In this document: piece after piece, positions 25,976-34,544 of the stretch | Position numbering within the stretch: the first letter of the stretch is position 1 | Layout of the letters: the number at the start of each line of letters is the position of its first letter | NCBI RefSeq assembly: GCF_049615385.1 | Contig: NZ_JBMZFL010000001.1 | Length of the DNA: 64,000 bases | DNA from: Aequoribacter sp049615385 | Lineage (GTDB): Bacteria; Pseudomonadota; Gammaproteobacteria; Pseudomonadales; Halieaceae | Strand: one strand, 5' to 3' | Notes under the pieces: model-generated | Database searches by the model: none | What the model saw: only the letters and a program-made list of their open reading frames with translations | Told to the model about the DNA's origin: nothing | Program-made: the position numbers and the translations under genes

Positions 25976-26739
25976 ATGCCAACGATCTTAATTGATCGTA
26001 AAGAAGGGTACGCGGTTTTGACGCTGAATCGCCCCGAGAGCCTCAATGCGCTCAATCCCGAAATGATGACGGAATTGTGTGCGGCACTGCGCATGCTCGA
26101 GGACGATGCTGCCTGTTCAGCGATCGTGCTCACCGGTGCCGGACGAGGCTTCTGTGCGGGATTAGATCTTAAGCTATTAAGTCAGCCTGAAGGCATAGCG
26201 GCCTTGGATATTTCAGGGGCTAACGACATCCACGAGGCATTTCAGCGCTTTTCTAAGCCCGTCATTATGGCCGTTAATGGTATTGCCGCGACCGGTGGTT
26301 TTGAGCTTGCCTTGATGGGGGATATCCTCTTGGGTTGTGAAAACACCCGCTTCGCGGATACTCACGCGCGCGTCGGTATCGCCCCGGGTTGGGGCCTTTC
26401 CCAAAAGCTCGCACGAATTATTGGCCCCAGTCGAGCTAAAGAGGCTCACTATACGGGTAACTTCATCAGTGCCCAGCAAGCGTCCGATTGGGGTTTGATG
26501 TCGCGGCTCGTTGCTGCTGACCGACTGCTTGTGGAGGCCGAGAAAATTGCCTCAGACATCCATGAAGCCGCGTGGGTGTGGTCAAGCAGATGGTTGATCA
26601 GGGCTTGGCTGTTGGGCTTAAAGAGGGGCTTACTATCGAGCAGGCCCTAATGGCGCAAGCCAATAAGAGTGTTCGGGGCGAACACGTTGAACAACGTCGT
26701 CTCGCGGTGCAAGCACGCGGTCGAAATCAAGTGAACTAA
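25976..26739 (+). pseudogene. Enoyl-CoA hydratase with a C-terminal frameshift
   Basis: The open frame from ATG 25976 reads as a crotonase (LNRPESLNALNPEMM, GAGRGFCAGLDLK, NGIAATGGFELALMGD, GIAPGWGLSQKLARI). After SDIHEAA near 26570 it switches to unrelated residues and stops at 26650 (224 residues). A one-base deletion near 26570 explains this: the adjacent frame continues AVGVVKQMVDQGLAVGL, KEGLTIEQALMAQ, and ends at TAA 26739, a normal crotonase C-terminus. Intact length would be about 254 residues. The lost C-terminal helices form the active-site lid and trimer contacts, so the product is probably non-functional unless the break is a sequencing error. It keeps the first catalytic Glu (GFEL) but has Gly at the second. 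Confidence 0.85.
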
Positions 26740-26747
26740 GGCGTCTT

Positions 26748-28292
26748 ATGAGCGGTAAAAAATCGACCGAAGTCCGACCAGAACTTGCAGCTCTGCAGGC
26801 GCGATTGAATGCGAGCTTAGATGCGGGGCGATCCAAGTCTGTGGCGAGCCGTCATTCTCGAGGGTATCGTACAGCGCGCGAAAATCTTCACGATTTAATT
26901 GATCCAGATTCTTGGATCGAGTGGGGGCAACTTGCGATTGCTGCCCAGCGCTCGCGTCGTTCAGTCGATGACTTACGTGTTGCGACGGCCGCGGATGGCA
27001 TTATCACTGGTATGGCGGGTATTAATGCCAGACAGGTAGGGCCTGATTGCGCATCAACCGTGGTTATCGTGAACGACTATACCGTGCTCGCCGGTACCCA
27101 AGGCTATTATCATCACCACAAGTTAGATCGCGCGATTGCGCAGGCTAGGCAGCTTAAACTGCCTGTGGTTATGTACACTGAGGGCGGAGGTGGACGGCCT
27201 GGCGACGACGATGTGAAAACACAGATTGCTGGTTTGCACCTCGCATCTTTTCGGGATTGGGCGGCCTTAGGGCAGCGGGTGCCTCGTATCACGGTCAATC
27301 ACGGCTACTGTTTCGCTGGCAATGCAGCCCTATTTGGCTCTGGCGATATTCGCATCGCTACCCGTGCGTCTTGGATTGGTATGGCTGGGCCGGCCATGAT
27401 CGAGGGGGGTGGTTTAGGACGGTTCGAGCCCACCCAAATTGGTCCGGCCGAACAGCAGTTTAAAAATGGAGTGGTGGATATTCTCGTAGACGATGAGGCG
27501 GAAGCGACAGCTGCGGCTAAGCAGGTTTTGAGCTACTTTCAGGGTGCTATTGCGGGGTCTGAGCCCGAGCTGGCTGCCCACACGCTTCGAGATGTAATAC
27601 CCGAAGATCGGCGCTGGGCTTATCCTGTACGGCAAGTCATCAAGGGTTTGTGTGACAAAGATACGTTTCTTGAAGTAGGACGAGTCTACGGGCGCAGCGT
27701 GATCACCGGTTTTATTCGCATCGATGGTGTGCCCGTTGGTTTGATTGCAAATGACTGCCAGCAACTGGGTGGCGCTGTGGATGCCCAAGCGGCGGATAAA
27801 GCTGCTCGGTGGTATCGTTTGTGCCAACGCTTCAAGCTGCCACTGTTGTCGTTGACAGACACGCCTGGCTTTATGGTGGGCCCCGACAGTGAGGCCCAAG
27901 CGGCAGTAACACGAATGGCATCGATGTTTGAGGCCGGTGCGGCCTTCGATCAGCCTCTGGTCGCTTTGTTTTTGCGTAAGGGGTACGGTTTAGGCGCCAT
28001 GGCCATGACGGGCGGAAGTTTTGCGGCGCCCAGTTATGCGGCAGCTTGGCCAACCGGTGAGTTTGGGGGGATGGGGCTAGAGGGCGCTGTTCGACTTGGC
28101 TATCGCAAGGAACTCGAGGCTATACAAGACCCCGCTGAGCGCCAGGCTCGCTTTGACGCTCTGGTCGCGCAGTTATATGACATTGGTAAAGCCACAGAAG
28201 CCGCAACACATCTTGAGATTGATGCGGTTATAGACCCGAAAGATACGCGCGCGTTTCTGCTTCGCGCTTATCGAGCATGCGGAGTGCTGTAA
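26748..28292 (+). CDS. Acyl-CoA carboxylase carboxyltransferase subunit
   Basis: The 514-residue protein has paired crotonase-like halves of biotin-dependent carboxyltransferases: N-half TVVIVNDYTVLAGTQGYYHH and TEGGGGRPGDDD, and C-half LPLLSLTDTPGFMVGP and LFLRKGYGLGAMAMTGGSF with the oxyanion glycines. It would transfer CO2 from carboxybiotin to an acyl-CoA. No biotin carboxylase or biotin-carrier gene is in the window, so partners must be encoded elsewhere. The order with racemase, dehydrogenase and crotonases recalls isoprenoid or leucine-type degradation. Its TAA overlaps the next ATG (TAATG). Confidence 0.88.
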   Translation: MSGKKSTEVRPELAALQARLNASLDAGRSKSVASRHSRGYRTARENLHDLIDPDSWIEWGQLAIAAQRSRRSVDDLRVATAADGIITGMAGINARQVGPDCASTVVIVNDYTVLAGTQGYYHHHKLDRAIAQARQLKLPVVMYTEGGGGRPGDDDVKTQIAGLHLASFRDWAALGQRVPRITVNHGYCFAGNAALFGSGDIRIATRASWIGMAGPAMIEGGGLGRFEPTQIGPAEQQFKNGVVDILVDDEAEATAAAKQVLSYFQGAIAGSEPELAAHTLRDVIPEDRRWAYPVRQVIKGLCDKDTFLEVGRVYGRSVITGFIRIDGVPVGLIANDCQQLGGAVDAQAADKAARWYRLCQRFKLPLLSLTDTPGFMVGPDSEAQAAVTRMASMFEAGAAFDQPLVALFLRKGYGLGAMAMTGGSFAAPSYAAAWPTGEFGGMGLEGAVRLGYRKELEAIQDPAERQARFDALVAQLYDIGKATEAATHLEIDAVIDPKDTRAFLLRAYRACGVL

Positions 28293-30100
28293 TGATTTTT
28301 GATAACGGGAGCCTTTCTCGGGCGGTGAGACGATTAACTCTAGCCAGTGCGCTTGCCTTGGTTGCAAATACGGCATTGGCAAAGGAGTTGCTGTGGGGGG
28401 ATACCCACCTTCACACCTCTTATTCGTTCGATGCTTATACTAATGGAAATCGCTCGGCGGACCCAAGCACCGCGTACCGATACGCCATGGGTGAGCCAGT
28501 GATACATCCCTTCCATCGAGCCCGGGTGCAAATACACACGCCACTCGACTTTTTAGTCGTTAGTGACCACGCCGAGTTTATGGGTGTGATTAAACACGTG
28601 TATGAATCCGGTGGAAGCAACGCAAACTTAAGTTGGAGTGACTGGCTTGGTGCTGAGATCACGGCGTGGTTACTTAGACGTTCGGTCGAGAACGACACCA
28701 GTTTGCAGTTTTTTGGCGCACTGCTACCTGAACACTCTGATGCTCGCGATGCCGCCAAGATAATGGAGGGGAAGGGCTACAGTACGGGAAGTTTAATGCC
28801 CGACATGCCGGTGGTTAGAACCACTGCGTGGGATTCTATAAGTGCGATCGCTGACCGCTACAACAAACCCGGCGAGTTTACTGCGCTCATCGGCTGGGAA
28901 TGGACGGGAACGCCGGGTGGCGCCAATCTTCACCGTGTTGTTGTATCGGATGCCAATGCCGGACAAGCCTCAAAAATTACGCCGTTTTCGTTTAATGATT
29001 CGCCTTTTCCCGAGGATTTATGGCAGTTTTTGGATGCTTCTGAAAGGGAGATCGGCGCTCGATTTGTGTCGATACCGCACAACTCTAACCTTTCCAAGGG
29101 TTGGATGTTTGATACGACATCCCTAAGAGGTGCGCCGATTGATGCGGAATATGCCCAGAAGCGCGCCCGTTGGGAACCTATTGCCGAGATTACTCAGATT
29201 AAGGGCGACTCAGAGACTCATCCCGATCTGAGCCCCGATGATGCATTTGCAGACTACGAGGAATATCCGCATTACTTGGCTAAGATTGGAGATGTGGAAT
29301 ATAAAGCGACCGAGGGAGATTATCTTCGCAGCGCTCTGAAGCGAGGATTGGCGATTGAGGCACAGGTGGGTGTGAATCCTTACCGGCTCGGTTTCATTGG
29401 ATCGACTGACTCGCATACCGGTTTGTCGTCAGCTGAAGAGGATAATTTTCATGGCAAAATGGCCTTAGATTCTGTGCCAGAACGCAAACAAGCCATGTGG
29501 GGCGACGACGCGGGCCCTAACGGATGGTCAATGTCAGCGGCGGGTCTTGCGGCGGTTTGGGCAGAGTCGAACACCCGCGAGGCAATTATCGATGCCTTTA
29601 AACGAAAAGAGGTTTACGCTTCGACAGGACCGCGTATTGCCCTACAAGTTTATGCTTTGGGGGCGGATGCTGAGCTTGATGTCAGGAAGGTCAGTGCGAC
29701 GGCGAAATTGGCGATTGATGGTGTGCCTATGGGTGCGTCTATTGCCGGAGACGGTAGAAGCCAGTTCCGCTTGGCGGTCTTTGCAAGTCAAGATCCAAAA
29801 GATGCAGGGCTACAGCGTTTACAGGTGGTGAAGGGCTGGATCGATGCGCAGGGTGAGACCCATGAACAGGTATACGATGCGCTTGTGAGTGAAACGCCCG
29901 GCGGTGCGCCCTACCTAAATACCTTATGGCAGGATCCTGATTTTGATGAATCCCAGACCAGCTTTTACTACGTTCGGGTACTCCAAGTGCCCACGCGCAG
30001 GCATTCAAATCTGGATGCTCGAGCGCTTCAAGTTCGCAGTACCGGTCATCCCGATGCGATTCAAGAGCGGGCCTACTCGTCGCCCATTTGGTATCGCTAG
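28292..30100 (+). CDS. DUF3604 exported protein
   Basis: ATG 28292 overlaps the carboxyltransferase stop, giving 602 residues with a signal peptide (LTLASALALVANTALAKE). The DUF3604 domain is recognised from LLWGDTHLHTSYSFDAYTNG at the N-terminus, DFLVVSDHAEF, IGWEWTGTPGGANLHRV and GFIGSTDSHTGL, a PHP-like pattern of histidines and aspartates likely to bind metals in the periplasm. The family is often near lipid and steroid degradation genes, but no reaction is established. Coupling to the carboxyltransferase suggests a shared operon. It converges with rapA. Confidence 0.9.
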   Translation: MIFDNGSLSRAVRRLTLASALALVANTALAKELLWGDTHLHTSYSFDAYTNGNRSADPSTAYRYAMGEPVIHPFHRARVQIHTPLDFLVVSDHAEFMGVIKHVYESGGSNANLSWSDWLGAEITAWLLRRSVENDTSLQFFGALLPEHSDARDAAKIMEGKGYSTGSLMPDMPVVRTTAWDSISAIADRYNKPGEFTALIGWEWTGTPGGANLHRVVVSDANAGQASKITPFSFNDSPFPEDLWQFLDASEREIGARFVSIPHNSNLSKGWMFDTTSLRGAPIDAEYAQKRARWEPIAEITQIKGDSETHPDLSPDDAFADYEEYPHYLAKIGDVEYKATEGDYLRSALKRGLAIEAQVGVNPYRLGFIGSTDSHTGLSSAEEDNFHGKMALDSVPERKQAMWGDDAGPNGWSMSAAGLAAVWAESNTREAIIDAFKRKEVYASTGPRIALQVYALGADAELDVRKVSATAKLAIDGVPMGASIAGDGRSQFRLAVFASQDPKDAGLQRLQVVKGWIDAQGETHEQVYDALVSETPGGAPYLNTLWQDPDFDESQTSFYYVRVLQVPTRRHSNLDARALQVRSTGHPDAIQERAYSSPIWYR

Positions 30101-30104
30101 AGTC

Positions 30105-32843
30105 TTAATGGTGGGTTGCAATTAAGCGCAGAGCGTGGATGCTAACCTGTGATTGTGCCAAAGCGGCATAGCCCGTATCCCGTTCCTGTCTGAGTGTCGC
30201 CAGGTCGTTATTTCGATGCTCATCTGCTTGGGCAAGGCTGAGTAGCGTGGCGCGCTCAATTTCGGCGTCGATATGGTCGGTGAACGCTTTCTGAGCCTTG
30301 ATGATAAAGGTATGCGCGAGTGTTTGAGCGTGCTGCTCTGTTTTGCTAATGAGGTCTAACAGCGCTTCTCGTAACTGCTTTATCGCGTTGCCAGCGGCTT
30401 TGGCTGGTAAATTTTCAAGCCGCGGATGCAACTTCTCAGGCGGCAGGGCGTCAGCCAAATTACGCCCTTGAACGTCGATGAGCAGTCGGATGGGTGTGCG
30501 AGGTAAAAAACGTTTCAAATCCATACGCGACTGCCCCAACACTCGAACGACAGCGACTGATTCAAGCAGCAGTGTACCCTCGGGTAGATTGGGTAGGCGG
30601 AGGCGGGACAGTGCTCCGCTACCGAGCGTATCGGCCTCGAACAATTCCAAGGTCTCTGTGACTAAAGGGTGTTCCCAGGTCAGAAACTCCCAATCTTCAC
30701 GACTGGCGGCGATCTCACGACTGAATGTGCCCGTTACTGCGTCGTCCTGAAAGAAGGGGATCAGTGTCTCATGCGTATGCTCGTTAGCTTTAAAAATCCA
30801 TGTATCTCGATCGAGGGGTTCGATATCTAGGTCAAGCGCATTGCTGGCTAATTCAAGCCACTCCCGAAGCGTGGTCGAATCATCCCAGGCTTTGATTTGC
30901 TCGATGTACTGCGTGGCTTTTGTCGAGTCGAGGGAGTGGCGTTCTAATAGTCGGTTACGACCGGCATCAAGCGATGCTTTAAGTTGAGACGTGGCCACAG
31001 CGACCCGTTCAATAAAGTCCGTGGTGTTGTTTTGCTCTAGGCAGTAATCTCGAAGCTCTTCGGCGTATTGGTCGTATAGGCGTTGTGCGCCGGCACAATG
31101 TTCGGTAAAGACCTCAAGTCCTTGTGCGTACCACTTAAATAGGCGCTCTTGCGCACTGTTGACGACGAAGGGAACATGAATATGGATGGTTTGCTTTTGT
31201 CCAATGCGGTCCAACCGCCCAATGCGCTGCTCCACTAAGTCGGGGGATAGAGGTAGATCAAACAGCACCAGGTGCTGGGAAAATTGAAAGTTTCGGCCTT
31301 CGCTACCGATTTCCGAGCAGACTAGTACTTGTGCGCCTTGCTCGCTCTCTTGAAAGTAGGCAGCGGCGCGATCTCGTTCGACCAAACTCAGACCCTCGTA
31401 GAACGCGGCTGATCGGATTCCTGCGCGCATATGCAGATAATCCTCTAGAGCTGTGGCTACCGAGGCATTACCGCAAATCACCAGCACTTTCTCGGCTTTG
31501 TTTGCCTTAAGAAACTGCACCAGCCACGTCACTTTGGGGTGTGCTGGCACCCAGTTATCGTCGGTTTCATAGCGCTCGGGGTAGAGTTGCTGCATTAGGT
31601 CATCGCCAGCAATGTCATTTGTCGTGCTTTCCAGCGGGTGGGGATGTAAAGCGCGCGCGGGCAGACCCGCTACCGAGGCTCGAGTATTTCGATACAGACA
31701 ACGCCCTGTACCATAAAAATCCAGCAGGTATCGAACCTGCGCTTCCGTCGAGCTCCCGTGAACCGGGAAGGGGAGATCCGCTCCTGTTCCAGATTCAATG
31801 GATTGAATCGCTCGGTCTATACGTTGATACTGAGCCTCACTCGTTTGATAGTCACTGAAGCTCGCAAACCGCTGTGGGTCCAGAAGATGCAGGCGTTCGA
31901 AATGTGCTTCTTGGCCGAGCTGCTCCGGTGTCGCTGTCAGCAAAAGTAAACCGCGGGCGCGGGCACAAAGCAGGTTTACGCACTGCTTGAGCACCGGTTC
32001 TGCATGTTCAAGCTGGTGCGCCTCATCGATCACCACCAGGTCCCAGACCTCTGACACCATCTGCTCGGATAAATGCTCTTGTCTCGCGACCAAGTCTAAG
32101 CAAGAGATGACCCATTGAGCTTCTTCAAAGGGGTTGTCGTCGGTATCCATGCGCTCCTGATTCATAAGGTCGAACCGAAGGTTGAATTTTCGTCGCAATT
32201 CCACCAGCCACTGCGCCATCAGTGGTTCTGGTGTTAGCACTAACACCCGCTTGGCGCGATGGGTGTGCAGCTGTTGATGGATGATCATGCCGGCTTCAAT
32301 CGTTTTACCGAGGCCTACTTCATCCGCGAGCATCACTCGGGGTGCGTGGCGGGTGCCGACTTGTTGAGCCAAATACACCTGGTGGGGTAACAACAACGTT
32401 CTGGGAGCTAACAGTCCCCGCACCTCGGTTTGATCCAACTGGTGCAGATGTTGCACGGCTTTGTAGCGCGTCTCAAACAGCGTCGCGCTGTCAATTTGTC
32501 CGGTTAATAACCGTTGTTGAGGTTGATTAAGTTCAAGTTCAGCTGCCAAGGCAACTTCGCTTACCTCGATCTCATGGCCTTCGGTGGTGGACACTGTATA
32601 GACCGCGACGCCCGAATTTTCTGTGACCTTTATTACGGCGTAGACTTGGTTGTCGGCAAGACGGATTTTGTCTCCGATCCTAAAGAGTAGTCGGCTCAGC
32701 GGGGCATTGGCGGTGGCATAGGTCCGCTCCTCGTCGACCGCTGGAAACGCGACAGTAACTCTGCGGGCCTGAGTTTCAACGATAATGCCCAAACCCAGCT
32801 GTGGATCAAGTTGTGAAAGATATCGTTGTCCAACTTTATACAT
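30105..32843 (-). CDS. rapA: RNA polymerase-associated ATPase RapA
   Basis: The 912-residue Swi2/Snf2 protein starts MYKVGQRYLSQLDPQLGLGI. It has the N-terminal Tudor-like domains (about 1-105), Walker A DEVGLGKTIEAG (174-185), the DEAH box VIDEAHQLEHAE, and helicase C motifs VLVCSEIGSEGRNFQFS and EQRIGRLDRIGQ. RapA recycles RNA polymerase stalled after termination. It is somewhat shorter than the 968-residue E. coli protein. The tatD gene lies 6 nt upstream on the same strand. Confidence 0.95.
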   Translation of the reverse strand: MYKVGQRYLSQLDPQLGLGIIVETQARRVTVAFPAVDEERTYATANAPLSRLLFRIGDKIRLADNQVYAVIKVTENSGVAVYTVSTTEGHEIEVSEVALAAELELNQPQQRLLTGQIDSATLFETRYKAVQHLHQLDQTEVRGLLAPRTLLLPHQVYLAQQVGTRHAPRVMLADEVGLGKTIEAGMIIHQQLHTHRAKRVLVLTPEPLMAQWLVELRRKFNLRFDLMNQERMDTDDNPFEEAQWVISCLDLVARQEHLSEQMVSEVWDLVVIDEAHQLEHAEPVLKQCVNLLCARARGLLLLTATPEQLGQEAHFERLHLLDPQRFASFSDYQTSEAQYQRIDRAIQSIESGTGADLPFPVHGSSTEAQVRYLLDFYGTGRCLYRNTRASVAGLPARALHPHPLESTTNDIAGDDLMQQLYPERYETDDNWVPAHPKVTWLVQFLKANKAEKVLVICGNASVATALEDYLHMRAGIRSAAFYEGLSLVERDRAAAYFQESEQGAQVLVCSEIGSEGRNFQFSQHLVLFDLPLSPDLVEQRIGRLDRIGQKQTIHIHVPFVVNSAQERLFKWYAQGLEVFTEHCAGAQRLYDQYAEELRDYCLEQNNTTDFIERVAVATSQLKASLDAGRNRLLERHSLDSTKATQYIEQIKAWDDSTTLREWLELASNALDLDIEPLDRDTWIFKANEHTHETLIPFFQDDAVTGTFSREIAASREDWEFLTWEHPLVTETLELFEADTLGSGALSRLRLPNLPEGTLLLESVAVVRVLGQSRMDLKRFLPRTPIRLLIDVQGRNLADALPPEKLHPRLENLPAKAAGNAIKQLREALLDLISKTEQHAQTLAHTFIIKAQKAFTDHIDAEIERATLLSLAQADEHRNNDLATLRQERDTGYAALAQSQVSIHALRLIATHH

Positions 32844-32849
32844 GGGCGG

Positions 32850-33668
32850 CTATTGATTCCAAAACAAACGTAGGCTGTTAGCTCGCACTGCTTGCAAGCA
32901 GGTCTCGACAGGTAGATCTTTAAGCTGCGCGATCTGTGTCGCAATCAGTCCAAGCAAATGGGGTGCGTTGGGCTTTCCGCGATAGGGCACCGGTGTCAAA
33001 TAGGGGGAATCTGTCTCAAGCACGATGCGTTCGATCGGCGTGAGTTCGACAATGGCACGGACGTTATGTGCATTTTTGAAGGTGGTGATGCCATTGAAAC
33101 CCAAATAAAAACCCAGCTCAAGGGCCGCTTCGGCCAGCGCTTGCCCCGATGTGAAGCTGTGTATTACACCTTTCTGCGAGAGGTTCGGTGCGCGTTCTCG
33201 GAGTATCGCTAGCATATCCTCATCCGCGTCACGCGAGTGTATGACGACAGGTAAACCCCGCGATGTGGCGATATCGAGTTGGCGCTCGAAGGCGGTGATT
33301 TGCGCTTGTCGATCACTGTGGTCGTAGTAGTAATCAAGTCCAATTTCACCGATGGCGACGACCTTACTGTGCTGGCATTGCTCCTCGATTTTGCTGTGTA
33401 CGCTGTCGCTGTATGCATTCGACTCGTGTGGATGAACACCTTGAGTGGCCCACACTTGATCGCGACTGTTTGCAATTTCAAGAACAGTATCAAGATTCTC
33501 TGGCGACACGGCTATCGTAATGACTCGATCTATGCCGACTGAGCAAGCCAGATCGAGCGCACGATCTAAATCATGATCGTTGAGGTAATCGAGATGACAA
33601 TGCGTCTCGATGAGCGCCGTTGTAAACGACGGCAGTAGCGTCACAATGTCGGGGTCAAAAATTTTCAT
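32850..33668 (-). CDS. TatD-family metal-dependent hydrolase
   Basis: The 272-residue TIM-barrel protein has the metal-binding start ETHCHLDYL (21-29), WATQGVHPHE, GEIGLDYYYD, VIHSRDADEDML and ETDSPYLTPVPYRG. Members are magnesium-dependent deoxyribonucleases or D-aminoacyl-type hydrolases; some act in DNA repair. The active-site residues appear complete. It precedes rapA in the same direction. The 167 nt upstream contain no recognised gene. Confidence 0.92.
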   Translation of the reverse strand: MKIFDPDIVTLLPSFTTALIETHCHLDYLNDHDLDRALDLACSVGIDRVITIAVSPENLDTVLEIANSRDQVWATQGVHPHESNAYSDSVHSKIEEQCQHSKVVAIGEIGLDYYYDHSDRQAQITAFERQLDIATSRGLPVVIHSRDADEDMLAILRERAPNLSQKGVIHSFTSGQALAEAALELGFYLGFNGITTFKNAHNVRAIVELTPIERIVLETDSPYLTPVPYRGKPNAPHLLGLIATQIAQLKDLPVETCLQAVRANSLRLFWNQ

Positions 33669-33835
33669 TGGTCAGCCCGGATGCACATAGGAATTCACGG
33701 CGCGCATTGTCCCTGTTACGGAACCGAAAGCCAAGGGCTAAACGCTCTCTGTGACTGATTTGTTCGCGCCGAGCGAGGTGATTCTAAGGAGTGCTATGTC
33801 GCGAGCGACCGGGTCCGCTGAGCTATAGGTCCGTC

Positions 33836-34240
33836 TTACAGGATTTCCACGTCGCTCGCTTGCGGGCCGCGCTCTCCACTGGTAATGACGAAACTGACAG
33901 GAAGACCGTCTTTTAGGCTTCGACGACCGCCGTTTCGCAGCGCACGAAAGTGTACGAAGATCTCGTCGCCGCTGTCGCAAACAATAAAACCAAACCCTTT
34001 GGTGGCATTGAACCACTTAACGATGCCTTTCTCCCGAGGACCTTCCTTGACGCTCGGGACGTTTGTCTTAGGCGATGAGGAAGGGGAGCGGAGCATGAGG
34101 CCCGCTACGGTCAAGGCAATGGCTGACGCTAGTGCCGAAATAGACCAGGGCGCGTATGGGACTGCACCCAGCGCTTGGCTGACTAGCCCCGCAACTAACG
34201 TGCCCGCAACCAAAGAAGTCGCGGCGCTTATGAGGTTCAT
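33836..34240 (-). CDS. Membrane-anchored cold-shock-domain protein
   Basis: The 134-residue protein has two predicted transmembrane segments (about 5-26 and 31-51), a Ser/Pro linker and a complete cold-shock domain (about 68-134) with the RNA-binding motif KGFGFIV and the RNP2-like EIFVHFRAL. Most Csp proteins are about 70 residues and soluble, so the membrane anchor would place a nucleic-acid-binding domain at the inner-membrane face. AAGGA precedes the ATG at 34240. It lies 35 nt after a normal cold-shock gene on the same strand. Its function is unknown; the domain assignment is clear. Confidence 0.88.
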   Translation of the reverse strand: MNLISAATSLVAGTLVAGLVSQALGAVPYAPWSISALASAIALTVAGLMLRSPSSSPKTNVPSVKEGPREKGIVKWFNATKGFGFIVCDSGDEIFVHFRALRNGGRRSLKDGLPVSFVITSGERGPQASDVEIL

Positions 34241-34275
34241 ATTGAATCCTTAATGCTTATATAGATGTTGTCGAG

Positions 34276-34488
34276 CTATTTAGCCATTACGTCTTCGGCT
34301 TGTAGCCCTTTTGGGCCTGTCGTCAGCGTGAACTCGACAGCTTGCCCCTCATTGAGAGTGCGAAAGCCCTCTCCTTGAATGGATCGGAAATGGACAAACA
34401 CGTCATCGCTTTCGTTTTCACGCTCAATAAAGCCGTAGCCTTTAGCGTTGTTGAACCACTTAACTTTTCCACTGACACGATCAGACAT
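34276..34488 (-). CDS. Cold-shock protein
   Basis: The 70-residue soluble protein is a single cold-shock domain with VKWFNNAKGYGFIE (RNP1) and DVFVHFRSI (RNP2). It binds single-stranded RNA or DNA and likely acts as an RNA chaperone. It follows valS by 56 nt on the same strand and precedes the membrane-anchored CSD gene by 35 nt. The short upstream gap leaves little room for the long cold-inducible leader of cspA, so cold induction is doubtful. Confidence 0.95.
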   Translation of the reverse strand: MSDRVSGKVKWFNNAKGYGFIERENESDDVFVHFRSIQGEGFRTLNEGQAVEFTLTTGPKGLQAEDVMAK

Positions 34489-34544
34489 AGGGTACCTTCG
34501 GTGCTTTTATTGTTATTAGGCCGAAACTTAGCGTTTTCTGAGTC

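Noticed and set aside
33738..34016. 92-residue minus-strand frame extending past the cold-shock-domain gene
   Set aside because: Arg/Ser-rich shadow in another frame of the membrane-anchored CSD gene; most of the 33669-33835 gap holds nothing I can identify.
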